Source: Candidatus Zhuqueibacterota bacterium (GTDB lineage: Bacteria > Zhuqueibacterota > Zhuqueibacteria > Residuimicrobiales > Oceaniaggregativiventaceae). From it: a DNA stretch of 64,000 nt. The notes beneath the pieces are model-generated. The model ran no database searches and had not been told where the DNA came from. It was given only the letters and a program-made list of their open reading frames with translations. How positions within the stretch are numbered: position 1 is the first letter of the stretch; every line of letters begins with the position of its first letter. The translations under genes and the position numbers were made by a program. Below are positions 9,874 to 19,335 of this stretch, one piece after another. The stretch spans positions 62,001 through 126,000 of the forward strand of contig WJMF01000099.1 in assembly GCA_014728085.1 (NCBI GenBank), given 5' to 3'.

Positions 9874-11118
9874 ATGAAAATATTAATGGTTCACAAGTTT
9901 CACTATATCGAGGGGGGTGCCGAGAGATATGTTTTTAACCTCACGGATCTGTTGAAAGCAAAAGGTCATCAGGTTATTCCTTTTTCCATGCAGCATCCCC
10001 GAAATTTTGCTTCTGAATACAGTGATTATTTTGCCGACTATTTCAATCCCAATCAATTTCAAAGCAAGAGTCCCGTCACCATTCTCAAAAAAGCGGCACG
10101 GGTCATTTACAATCGCGCAGCTCAGAGACAACTCGAAGAGCTGATCAAAAAAACAAAACCCGATATTGCTCATGTGCACAGTGTTTATCATCATTTGTCT
10201 CCGGCTGTACTCGGTACATTAAAGGCTTACAACATACCGATCATTCTCACATTGCATGATTTCAAACTGGTGTGTCCCAACATCGTCCTGCTCGACAATA
10301 AAAATCGCGTCTGCCAGCTTTGCAAGGGCAGACATTTCTGGCATGTTTTCCTGAAGAAATGTTTTCGCAACTCTTATGCCGCGAGCCTGTTGGTTTGGTG
10401 GGAAGCCTCCATACATAAATATTTGAAAAGCTATATCCGCAATGTCGATCTTTTCCATTCCCCGAGTTTTTTCCTGGCGTCAAAAATCGTGGAATTGGGA
10501 TTGCCCAAAAAAAGGGTGAAGGTGTTGCCTTATACGCTTGATGTCAGGCGCTTTTCCCCCGCGACCAGCCATTCGGACTATTTTGTCTATATCGGCAGAT
10601 TGTCGGTGGAGAAGGGGGTATTGTTCCTGCTGGACGTCATGCAGCATGTCGGGAATGGCAAACTCTATATTATCGGTACAGGCCCGCTGGAAGAAGAATT
10701 GAGGACACTTGTTCATAAAAGAAATCTGCACAACGTCTCGCTGTTGGGATACAAATCCGGTGATGAATTAAAAAAGCTGTTGTCCGGTGCCCGGTTTATG
10801 GTTTTGCCTTCTCTCTGTCATGACAACTCTCCTTTGGCAATTTACGAAGCTTTATCCATGGGAAAGCCGGTCATTGGCTCCCGCATGGGCGGAATCCCCG
10901 AGCTTATTGAGGACGAAGAGAACGGATATATCTTCGAGCCGGGAGATGCAATTGATTGTGCGGACAAGATCAACCATTTACAGGAAAACCAACAACTCAT
11001 CCCTCTTTTGGGTATGAACGCGCGCAAAAAAGCAGAACGTCAGTTCGGCTTTGATCATCATTATCAATCTATTCTCCGCTTGTATGAGGAAACAACAAGG
11101 CGGGCGAATCCAGCCTAG
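9874..11118 (+). CDS. GT4-family glycosyltransferase
   Basis: 414 residues. The N-terminus MKILMVHKFHYIEGGAERYV carries the GG loop. A cysteine pair region VCPNIVLLDNKNRVCQLC occurs in a subgroup of GT4 enzymes that includes O-antigen transferases. The C-terminal domain has FVYIGRLSVEKGVLFLLDVM, KLYIIGTGPLEEEL, and the E-x7-E donor site in SLCHDNSPLAIYEALSMGKPVIGS. It is the last gene of the polysaccharide cluster; the following 223 bases hold the promoter of the next gene and no obvious intrinsic terminator for this one. Confidence 0.88.
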   Translation: MKILMVHKFHYIEGGAERYVFNLTDLLKAKGHQVIPFSMQHPRNFASEYSDYFADYFNPNQFQSKSPVTILKKAARVIYNRAAQRQLEELIKKTKPDIAHVHSVYHHLSPAVLGTLKAYNIPIILTLHDFKLVCPNIVLLDNKNRVCQLCKGRHFWHVFLKKCFRNSYAASLLVWWEASIHKYLKSYIRNVDLFHSPSFFLASKIVELGLPKKRVKVLPYTLDVRRFSPATSHSDYFVYIGRLSVEKGVLFLLDVMQHVGNGKLYIIGTGPLEEELRTLVHKRNLHNVSLLGYKSGDELKKLLSGARFMVLPSLCHDNSPLAIYEALSMGKPVIGSRMGGIPELIEDEENGYIFEPGDAIDCADKINHLQENQQLIPLLGMNARKKAERQFGFDHHYQSILRLYEETTRRANPA

Positions 11119-11183
11119 GAATTCTATTCTTCCCTGCATTATCTTCCATTCATATCAAATTACGGTTATTTCCGGATTCAAAC

Positions 11184-11200
11184 TGGCACTGTGTTTGCAT
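11184..11200 (+). promoter_or_regulatory. Sigma-54 (RpoN) -24/-12 promoter
   Basis: TGGCAC, five bases, then TTGCAT matches the sigma-54 consensus TGGCAC-N5-TTGCW exactly. It lies 142 bases upstream of the start codon of the giant T9SS protein, in a non-coding gap, and in the correct orientation. Transcription would begin about 12 bases after the GC of the -12 element, near 11210. Sigma-54 promoters need an enhancer-binding activator; none is encoded in the window. Confidence 0.7.
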
Positions 11201-11341
11201 AAATTAATGGCAATTGACGCTCAGCTATTGTTTTTTAATAATTAAGGTCTGTTTTAGGGTGATGAAAAGTGTATCACGATGAATAGACAAAAAATATTTG
11301 TTTTGTTTTGAGACAAAATCACGTTGTGGAGGTTAATTGTC

Positions 11342-14300
11342 ATGAGAGTTTTGTCCAGGTTCCCCTTTATTTTAATTCTTTGTATGACATTGTGTGCATC
11401 AACGCTTCTGGCACAATCAGAGAGCGACAAATTTGACGGAACCGGTGCACTGAGTGCCAGTTGGGATGCAGATCCAGCGATGGCGAGGTTAAATGGCAGC
11501 TTGCATTTGAGTGCAACCGATGGCAGCTGGCGTTTCGCCGTTTATAATTCTTCATTTGCGGCCAACCGGGTTTCGATGCAGTGGGCGGCAGCGCCGGCGG
11601 CTGATGCCGATGGAGCGGTGGCCAGCGGCTTGTTGCTGGTGGATGGGACGTCGCGCAACTCGAACGGTTACTTTGTCTATTACCATTCCAGCGGTAACTA
11701 TTACCTCTATCGCCTGGAAGGCGGACAACTGCAAACCCCCTGGCTGGATTATTCTCCCAGCTCACCGGCACCAGCTCCTGCCGGCCATTTACAAATTGAT
11801 TATTGGGATGGTAATATTAATGTATATCTGGATGGTAATTTAAAAGCAACCCTTACCGATCCCCAGGGTGAAAGGTATACTGTCCAATACGGCGGTATCG
11901 GACTCTATCCAAATCGCAATAATGACATCGATGGTTTCAAGGTCGAATACAGTACCGATATCGGTGGCGGCGGTGGTGGTGAGCCCGGCGGTGGTGGCGG
12001 TGGTACTGTCGTCGGTAACCTCATCGGTACCACAGATGATTTTTGTCAAACCGATACGGAAAAATGGGCCTATGATCCAAATGCAATGGTTGCAAATTGT
12101 GAATTGGGAATTGATGCGGCTTCTGATGATGGTTGGGATCATGTGTCAGTGAACAAGCGTGCTGGTGCAGCTGGTGCGAAAATCGTATACAGCCCGGACA
12201 ACAGCCAGCAGATCAACGGCTATATTCCCGCCGGGTTTGCTATTCTGATGGATGCGGCCTCTCCTGATGCAAACGGTTATTTGATCACCAAAAGAAATAG
12301 CGTCGTTTTATATCAAATAAGCGGGGGTGTTGTTGGTGATGCTATTAAGAATGTTGCGGCTTCTCAGCCCAATCCGACCCCGGGAGGCTCGATCAAGGTT
12401 ATCATTCAGCAAACCAGCGAAACCAGCAAATTCATACAGTTTTATGTGGACGATCAGCTGGATGTAGAATTTACATTTGACAATGCAACCCCGCTGGAGA
12501 ATGCCTATGTCGGTGCGGTACAATATTCAACTTCTTCCAGTACCAACCTGGCCAATATTACGGAATATACAACCTATATCGAAGGCGGAGGGGATCCGGA
12601 AAATGTGGAAATGGTCAGCGGAGATGGTCAAAGCGGTCTTATCGAACAATGGTTACCTGATACGCTTAAGGTCAAAGTCACGGCGGAAGATGGCGAAACG
12701 CCGGTCAGTGATGTAGCTGTTGACTTTAATATTATCCAGCCGCTCAACACCGGCGGCGCAGAGCTTAGTGTAAATAATTTTCAATTTGACGGACGTTTAT
12801 GGGCTGAGGCTGAAATCGGGACCATGTCTCCCGGTCTTGGTCAGGTGGTTGCCGATAATCAGGCATCCAATCAACAGGCGGTGTATGTCAACTATGTCGC
12901 CGGAAGTCGTGGTCAGGTCGCCTTTGAAGTGCCTTTTTATGTTCCGGAACAGCGAACATTTGAGGTTTATGCCCGATATAAAGCGCCTTCTCTGGATGAA
13001 AACCGTTATTATGTAGAAATAGATGGTGCCAACCGCACCGTACGGCGTGATTTTGTTGCTCCCATGACTGCATGGAACTGGAACCTGGTTTATCCGAGCA
13101 TTACGCTGGACAAAGGAAACCATACGGTTGGATTTGTGGTCTATCATACCGGATGGTCAATCGATAAAATTCTTATCGTCGATCGCCAGTTGGGCTATAC
13201 CCCTGGTGGTGAAGGCGGCTCCGGACCGATTTTTCCCAATTTAACGGATAACCGAGGTATTGCCGGTACATTGGTAAAATTCGGCACAAAAGCCGATTCC
13301 AATGTCGTGGTTCGCGCATCCGTCTCAAAGTCGGACGGTACCCTGTTGACTCCGGTTGATTTTGTATTAAATCCAAATCCCGGTCCCGCCACCACGATGA
13401 TTCAGAATCCGAATACAAGCTATCCGGTTCCCGGCTATGCCGGTCAGTCCACCCCGGTTTCCGTTGTGGTCATGGATCAATATGATAACCGGGTGGGGGG
13501 ATCAAACATTACCTGGCAGCTGGTCAAAGGTCAGGGCGCTACGGTGAATCCAAGCGTTTCCCAGTCGGATCAAAGCGGAATTGCATCGACTAATGTAACA
13601 CTCGGTTTTTTGGATACGGAATACGAGGTGCAGGCGGTGAATGCTGCTTTATCGGGGTCACCACATACGATCCCCATTCTCATAGGAGAAACACCGGATC
13701 GTGTCGAACCCGTCAGCGGTGCCAATCAGACCGCTAACGCCGGTGAAACGTTGCCCTTGCCTTTGGTGGTCAAGGTTTCCAAGGATGACGGCAGCGGATT
13801 TGCCAATTATCCGGTCAAGTTTAATGTCACTCTGGGAGATGGAACGGTCAAGAATGTCAATGGAGCGGAAGAAGGCGATGTTATCACCATCAATACGGAC
13901 GCAAACGGACTTGCTCAGGTTTATTGGACTTTGGATCCTCGAGTAGGTAATGATAACCAGGTTACGGTCGAGGCTCCGGCAGTAGCGGGAAGCGGATTTA
14001 CCTTCACCGCCACAGGTACTCTTGGACCGCCGGAAAAATTCACCAAGGTCAGCGGCGACAATCAGCAGGGTCCCATTCTGATGGAATTACAGGATCCTTT
14101 TGTCGTGCGCGTTACCGACAAGCACGATAATCCGATAGCCGGACACAAAGTGACCTTTAACAAAACAGCCGGTTCGAATGCCAAATTGATAAATCCCCTT
14201 GATCCCATCGCTGCCCCGGATACGTTTCTGGTTGCCTATACCGACGTTAACGGAGAAGCAAAAGCAAAATTGATCATGGGAAATCAGATTGGTGAATTGC

Positions 14301-17300
14301 ATCAAGTCACGGCTACAGCTCAAAACCTGACTCCTGTACATAGTTTTCAGGCCAGCCCCTCCGGCCGCAGTGCCAGTCAACTCGTTATGGTAAGTGGCGA
14401 TGACCAAATTGCGCCGGTGACTCAGGATTTGCTTGAAGATTTTGTCGTTCAGATCCTTGCTCCGGATGATACCCCGATTGAAGGACATCCGGTAAGATTC
14501 GAGGTTATCAAGGGAGGCGGCAACATCAGCGGACAGGCCGCCAGAACCGTCAATACGGATGAAAACGGCTATGCCAGAATACGGCTCTCGCTGGGGACCA
14601 CGGCCGGAGATACGACCCAGGCCGTCAGAGTGACTTCTTATCGGGAAGGCTCCACTGACTATCACCTCGATAATTCACCGATGAAATTCTATGCCTCGGC
14701 ATCTCCGGGGCCGGCATCGATTTTAACAACCGATGGTCCGGATACCCTGAGAGCGCCTGCCGGCTCTACAGTCGAAGTACGCGCCAGGGTAACGGATATC
14801 TATAACAACCCGGTATCAGGACATCAAGTGACTTTTGAAGTTCAGGGAGGCGGTGGAGACCTTATTGATACCCAGGGCGAATCCTCTTCCAAGGTTGTTG
14901 ATACCAATGATGCCGGAATTGCGGTGGTCTCCTGGCGCATGCCACAGGAAGTCGGATTCTATCAGGTGCTTGCCATCGCCATTAGGGAAGGCGGTCAGTT
15001 TCTCAGCGGTGCTCCTTTACCGTTTCCCGGTATTCGCGAGCCCGGATTGGCGCAAAATCTGACCAAACTGAATGCCGACACGCTGGTGGGTACCGTCAAT
15101 CAGGAACTGGATGAAAAAATCAGGGTCAAAGTTACCGACCAGTATGGCAATCCGGTTCCCAATTTCCGCGTTGTCTTCCGGGTTACCGAAGGAGGCGGAA
15201 AGGTAAATGGAGCCACGCAGACCGAGGCGATTACATCAGCGGATTCCGGTATTGCTGAAACATCCTGGGTCCTTGGAAGAAACGCCGGCGTTGCCAACAA
15301 CCTGGTCGAAGCGCGCGCAGCCATTAGTCAGGGTGGATTGATTGTTTTCAAGGCTACAGGACAGCCGGATACGCCGAAACGCATGAATGTCGATCAGGCT
15401 TCTACCGGTCAGGCGGGTAACGTGGGCGAAAAACTTTCCTATCCCATCAGAGTGCGAGTGGTCGATCAATTCGATAACGGCGTTCCGAATCATCAGGTTG
15501 TCTTTTTTGTCAGCGGTGAGGACAGCATCAAGGGCAATATTGACGGCATGCCTGAACAGCAGGTGATGACCGGAAATAATGGCTGGGCAGAGGTTGAATG
15601 GACATTGGGTAAGCGTCCGGGATCGCTCAACAACACGATGATCGTAAGTTCGAAATACAATCAGAACGATCTTATCAACTCTCCCTATACGTTCAGGGCC
15701 AGCTCTTCGGTCGGTAATCCCTATAAAGTGGTCAATATTACAGCCAATAAAGATAGCTTAAAGACAGCGACCAACAGCCAATTGCCTGAATTGCTTAAAG
15801 TTAAAGTCACGGATCAATTTGACAATCCCATTGCCAATCATAGCGTAACCTATCAGGTATTGAGCAGAGTCGATGCCGGAGGTGGTGGTATTGACGATAC
15901 CCTGACGACAGAAAAAACAGTAAAAACGAATTCAGAAGGTGTGGCGGCTGTCAAGTTCTACACCGGTAAATTCGCCGGCAACAAGCGCAATCACGTGGTT
16001 GCCAGAGCGGAATTCAATGGCACCCAGTTGCTCTATTCTCCGGTGGATTTTTATATTTCCGCTTATAGTACCAATGCAGATCATATCGAAATATATGATG
16101 GCAACAATCAGGTGGCGGCTGTTGGTGAAGACTTGCCAAAGGAGTTGATGGTCATTGCCCGGGATCAATTCGATAATCCGGTTCGTCAGGCTCAACCTGT
16201 TACGTTCAGGGTCATTGCCGGTGATGGATTTTTTCTGCCGGATTCATTGCGGGAAAAGACCGTTACCACAGGAACAAATGGAATTGCTAAAATTCGCTGG
16301 CGTCTGGGGACAATTGCCGGGATCAACAACAATGTGGTTGAAGTTACGGCCAACAATGGTGTTAAAAATTTGGGAACCTTGCGTTTTACCGCCCGGGCCA
16401 ACGCTGATATAACCAGCGCTGTAAAGTCGACAATTATCGCTTCTCCGGCGACGCCGATACAGGTTTCTCAGGGAAGCAACAAAGCCACGATCGTGGTAAC
16501 ACTGCGTGACAAGTTTGGCAATCCTGTTGTCAATAAGGCCGTTTTTCTCGAAGCCTCCGGACAAAACCCGATCATATCGCAACCGACGCAGGTATCCGAT
16601 GTCAATGGTCAGGTAACCGGTGCAATAGCTTCGATGACTGCCGGGGTCAAATACGTCTGGGCCCGTGATATGAACAACAGTATCACTGTAGCCGATTCGG
16701 TGGAAGTCACGTTTGTACCACTTGAGGCTTACAGAATTGAGAAAGCGTCAGGACAGAACGGAGATCAGCAGACAAGAAATACGGGCACGGTTTTGCCTCA
16801 CCCGCTTCGCGTCGTGGTTGTCGATATGTTCGATAATCCAATTCCGGATTATCAGGTTGAATATGCTGTGGTGAGCGGTGGCGGCATTTTTCTGGATGGC
16901 GTAACCGTACGCACAGATAGCAGTGGTGTTGGTTCAAACCGTTTTCAATTGGGTAATGAACAATTCAATTCAGTAGAGGTACGTGCACCGGGCCTGGTTG
17001 GATCGCCGCAGACCTTTATCGAACGAGGGATCAATTCACCTCCTTCAAATATTATGATCGTTGACGGTAATTCGCAGCAGGCCGGTCCCGGAAATGAATT
17101 GCCCAATCCGCTCAAAGTACGCGTGGTCGATCAGAGTCAATGGCCCCTGGCAGGTGTAAAGGTGCGGTTTGATGTCGTGATCAATAAAGGTACCATTCTG
17201 GGACAAAATGTTCAAGTTACCGATCAAAATGGCGAAGCAAAAGTTCGGGTAACCGTCGGAACCACGATCGGGGCAAACTTGTATGGCGTTTCTCTGCCCG

Positions 17301-19153
17301 ACTATCAGGCCCTGACGCCGGTAACGTTCTCCGCAAAGACAACGGTAATTCTCGGGCAGGCGGAACGTTTACAGCTCAGCCATGGAAATCAACAGCATAC
17401 CACGGTTGGTCAGCAATTTCCACAGCCTTTTATTGTTATTGCAAAAGATGATTTCGATAATCCGGTACCGGATGTGCCGGTGACCTTTTCAGTCCTGGAC
17501 GACGGTTCTTATCCGGGAATCGGTACTTTTGTTGATGGAAGCAAGAGTTATCTGGCTAAAACCGATCAGCAAGGTCAGGCCAGAGTGTATTACCAGGCCG
17601 GGACGGTTGCCGGTATTAACAAGGTTACAGCCTGTCTGCCGAGCGTACAGGGATGTATTGACTTTGAAGTTGTCGGTGATCCGGATTATCCTTTTAGCAT
17701 GCACTATCATTCCGGTAACGGAACCGATGGCCTCGGCCAGCATGGTGAAAAAGGCCAGCCATTGTTGAATCCTGTCTCTGTTATTATTCGGGATCAATAT
17801 GGTAATCCGGCGCCCAATGGCAGCGTGCATTTTTCAGTGTTGTCTCCAACTCACGGACGGATTCAGGAAGCTCAGCCGGTTCTTTCCAATTCAAAAGGAA
17901 TCGCCCAGGCCACCTGGATCATCGGAGACTCGCAGAAAAACCAGGCTGTTGCGCTGTCCTATCTGCCCGGCAACAATGAACCTTATCAGGTTAATTTTAC
18001 CGCCTGGGGCGACGATAACAAGTATCCCAAGCTGCAAAACATGCCTGGTGATATGACCGTTAACGAAGGTCAGCCTGTCAGTTTTACCGTGCAGGCACGG
18101 GATGATGATGGCGATCAACTTTATTATACGGTTGAAAATTTACCCGATAGCGCGGAATTCAATCCGGTAACACATGGTTTTTACTGGAAACCTCTTTATT
18201 CACAAGGGTCTCCGGAGGGTAAAGTTTATTCACCGGTCTTTGTCGTCACTGATAGCCGGGGAGGAAAGGATATGTATAGGCTTAATATAAAGGTATATAA
18301 TGTCAGCATTCCCCCGACTATAACATTTACCTCACCGAGTCAGCAACTGTCGATGACAAAAGATGTTACACAAAATTTTGTCGTCGATGCATATGATCCG
18401 GACGGTCAGCAGGTCTTTTATACCTGGTACGTTGATGGCGTTGCTGTCTACACCGGAAGTAATGCTTTTACGTTCTATCCCGGTTCTTATGTTTATGGTT
18501 CGCACAGCGTAAAGGTAATCGTTTCTGATATGGATAATGCCCGTACCTCGCATCAGTGGTACCTGCAACTAAAAACGTCTGTTGAACTGAACACGTTTAG
18601 CTGTTCGGCAGCGCCTTATCAGGGCGTTGAATTGTTCTGGGAAACGGCTTCCGAGGTCGATAATAGCGGCTTTAATGTCTATCGCAGTCTGTCAAAAGAG
18701 GGAACCTATAAAAAGATCAATACGGAATTGATTCTCTCCAACCCGGAACGGCGATATGAATTTATAGATGAACAGGTCCAGGCCGGTCGCGAATATTTTT
18801 ACAAGATCGAGGATGTGAGTTTGTACGGATTCCAAACAAAGCATGGACCCGTTTCAATCCAGGCCGCAGTGCCCAGGGACTTTGAATTGTCTCAGAATTT
18901 TCCAAATCCGTTCAATCCGACGACGATGATTCGTTTTCAATTGCCCAAACCGGTTCGCGTGCGTCTGGATATCTATAATATCCAGGGGCAGCTTGTTAAT
19001 ACACTCGTTGATGCCATCAGGGAAACCGGCTATCATGAGCTTGTTTGGAATGGTCGTAATGATGCAGGTGAACTGGTTAGCTCCGGAGTGTATTACTATC
19101 GTCTGGTTGCTGATGATTTTACCATGACCAGGAAGATGGCTTTTCTAAAATAG
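11342..19153 (+). CDS. Giant secreted protein with about 15 Big_1-like Ig repeats and a T9SS type A sorting domain
   Basis: 2603 residues. The start is the ATG 9 bases after GGAGG; an in-frame TTG six codons upstream overlaps that site. Residues 1-25 are a signal peptide ending LLAQS. Two concanavalin/LamG-like modules follow (about 30-415), separated by a Gly-rich linker, with a CBM35/golvesin-like module near 490-620 (AEAEIGTMSPG, FEVYARYKAPS). About 15 units of roughly 100 residues then run to about 2230; the recurring core is V-x-V-x-D-x-[FY]-[DG]-N-P-V/I-P-x-x-x-V-x-F, the invasin-type bacterial Ig-like (Big_1) pattern. Next come a cadherin-like domain (about 2235-2330), another Ig-like domain, and a T9SS tail from about 2510 with NFPNPFNPTTMIRFQL. 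The protein is predicted to cross the outer membrane by T9SS and act as an adhesin or surface stalk. A sigma-54-type promoter precedes it and a terminator follows. Confidence 0.85.
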   Translation: MRVLSRFPFILILCMTLCASTLLAQSESDKFDGTGALSASWDADPAMARLNGSLHLSATDGSWRFAVYNSSFAANRVSMQWAAAPAADADGAVASGLLLVDGTSRNSNGYFVYYHSSGNYYLYRLEGGQLQTPWLDYSPSSPAPAPAGHLQIDYWDGNINVYLDGNLKATLTDPQGERYTVQYGGIGLYPNRNNDIDGFKVEYSTDIGGGGGGEPGGGGGGTVVGNLIGTTDDFCQTDTEKWAYDPNAMVANCELGIDAASDDGWDHVSVNKRAGAAGAKIVYSPDNSQQINGYIPAGFAILMDAASPDANGYLITKRNSVVLYQISGGVVGDAIKNVAASQPNPTPGGSIKVIIQQTSETSKFIQFYVDDQLDVEFTFDNATPLENAYVGAVQYSTSSSTNLANITEYTTYIEGGGDPENVEMVSGDGQSGLIEQWLPDTLKVKVTAEDGETPVSDVAVDFNIIQPLNTGGAELSVNNFQFDGRLWAEAEIGTMSPGLGQVVADNQASNQQAVYVNYVAGSRGQVAFEVPFYVPEQRTFEVYARYKAPSLDENRYYVEIDGANRTVRRDFVAPMTAWNWNLVYPSITLDKGNHTVGFVVYHTGWSIDKILIVDRQLGYTPGGEGGSGPIFPNLTDNRGIAGTLVKFGTKADSNVVVRASVSKSDGTLLTPVDFVLNPNPGPATTMIQNPNTSYPVPGYAGQSTPVSVVVMDQYDNRVGGSNITWQLVKGQGATVNPSVSQSDQSGIASTNVTLGFLDTEYEVQAVNAALSGSPHTIPILIGETPDRVEPVSGANQTANAGETLPLPLVVKVSKDDGSGFANYPVKFNVTLGDGTVKNVNGAEEGDVITINTDANGLAQVYWTLDPRVGNDNQVTVEAPAVAGSGFTFTATGTLGPPEKFTKVSGDNQQGPILMELQDPFVVRVTDKHDNPIAGHKVTFNKTAGSNAKLINPLDPIAAPDTFLVAYTDVNGEAKAKLIMGNQIGELHQVTATAQNLTPVHSFQASPSGRSASQLVMVSGDDQIAPVTQDLLEDFVVQILAPDDTPIEGHPVRFEVIKGGGNISGQAARTVNTDENGYARIRLSLGTTAGDTTQAVRVTSYREGSTDYHLDNSPMKFYASASPGPASILTTDGPDTLRAPAGSTVEVRARVTDIYNNPVSGHQVTFEVQGGGGDLIDTQGESSSKVVDTNDAGIAVVSWRMPQEVGFYQVLAIAIREGGQFLSGAPLPFPGIREPGLAQNLTKLNADTLVGTVNQELDEKIRVKVTDQYGNPVPNFRVVFRVTEGGGKVNGATQTEAITSADSGIAETSWVLGRNAGVANNLVEARAAISQGGLIVFKATGQPDTPKRMNVDQASTGQAGNVGEKLSYPIRVRVVDQFDNGVPNHQVVFFVSGEDSIKGNIDGMPEQQVMTGNNGWAEVEWTLGKRPGSLNNTMIVSSKYNQNDLINSPYTFRASSSVGNPYKVVNITANKDSLKTATNSQLPELLKVKVTDQFDNPIANHSVTYQVLSRVDAGGGGIDDTLTTEKTVKTNSEGVAAVKFYTGKFAGNKRNHVVARAEFNGTQLLYSPVDFYISAYSTNADHIEIYDGNNQVAAVGEDLPKELMVIARDQFDNPVRQAQPVTFRVIAGDGFFLPDSLREKTVTTGTNGIAKIRWRLGTIAGINNNVVEVTANNGVKNLGTLRFTARANADITSAVKSTIIASPATPIQVSQGSNKATIVVTLRDKFGNPVVNKAVFLEASGQNPIISQPTQVSDVNGQVTGAIASMTAGVKYVWARDMNNSITVADSVEVTFVPLEAYRIEKASGQNGDQQTRNTGTVLPHPLRVVVVDMFDNPIPDYQVEYAVVSGGGIFLDGVTVRTDSSGVGSNRFQLGNEQFNSVEVRAPGLVGSPQTFIERGINSPPSNIMIVDGNSQQAGPGNELPNPLKVRVVDQSQWPLAGVKVRFDVVINKGTILGQNVQVTDQNGEAKVRVTVGTTIGANLYGVSLPDYQALTPVTFSAKTTVILGQAERLQLSHGNQQHTTVGQQFPQPFIVIAKDDFDNPVPDVPVTFSVLDDGSYPGIGTFVDGSKSYLAKTDQQGQARVYYQAGTVAGINKVTACLPSVQGCIDFEVVGDPDYPFSMHYHSGNGTDGLGQHGEKGQPLLNPVSVIIRDQYGNPAPNGSVHFSVLSPTHGRIQEAQPVLSNSKGIAQATWIIGDSQKNQAVALSYLPGNNEPYQVNFTAWGDDNKYPKLQNMPGDMTVNEGQPVSFTVQARDDDGDQLYYTVENLPDSAEFNPVTHGFYWKPLYSQGSPEGKVYSPVFVVTDSRGGKDMYRLNIKVYNVSIPPTITFTSPSQQLSMTKDVTQNFVVDAYDPDGQQVFYTWYVDGVAVYTGSNAFTFYPGSYVYGSHSVKVIVSDMDNARTSHQWYLQLKTSVELNTFSCSAAPYQGVELFWETASEVDNSGFNVYRSLSKEGTYKKINTELILSNPERRYEFIDEQVQAGREYFYKIEDVSLYGFQTKHGPVSIQAAVPRDFELSQNFPNPFNPTTMIRFQLPKPVRVRLDIYNIQGQLVNTLVDAIRETGYHELVWNGRNDAGELVSSGVYYYRLVADDFTMTRKMAFLK

Positions 19154-19199
19154 CCCTTCGGTTGGTGGGCCTTGCCAGTGGTCAGGTGTAACTCAAAAA

Positions 19200-19239
19200 A
19201 ATAGCCGGTATGGTGACAGCACTACCGGCTATTTTTTTT
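19200..19239 (+). terminator. Rho-independent terminator after the giant T9SS gene
   Basis: An 11-bp perfect stem (AATAGCCGGTA at 19200-19210 with TACCGGCTATT at 19223-19233) encloses a 12-base loop and runs into a T tract ending at 19239. It lies 46 bases after the stop codon, with an A run on its upstream side, so it may also work on the opposite strand. Confidence 0.9.
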
Positions 19240-19335
19240 GTGCACATTTTAGTTCGATTTTTCATTTTTAGATATGATTTTGGTTTATCTTTTTGTTTCA
19301 TAAAGGATATAAACAATTTTTGCATTGGATGTCTT

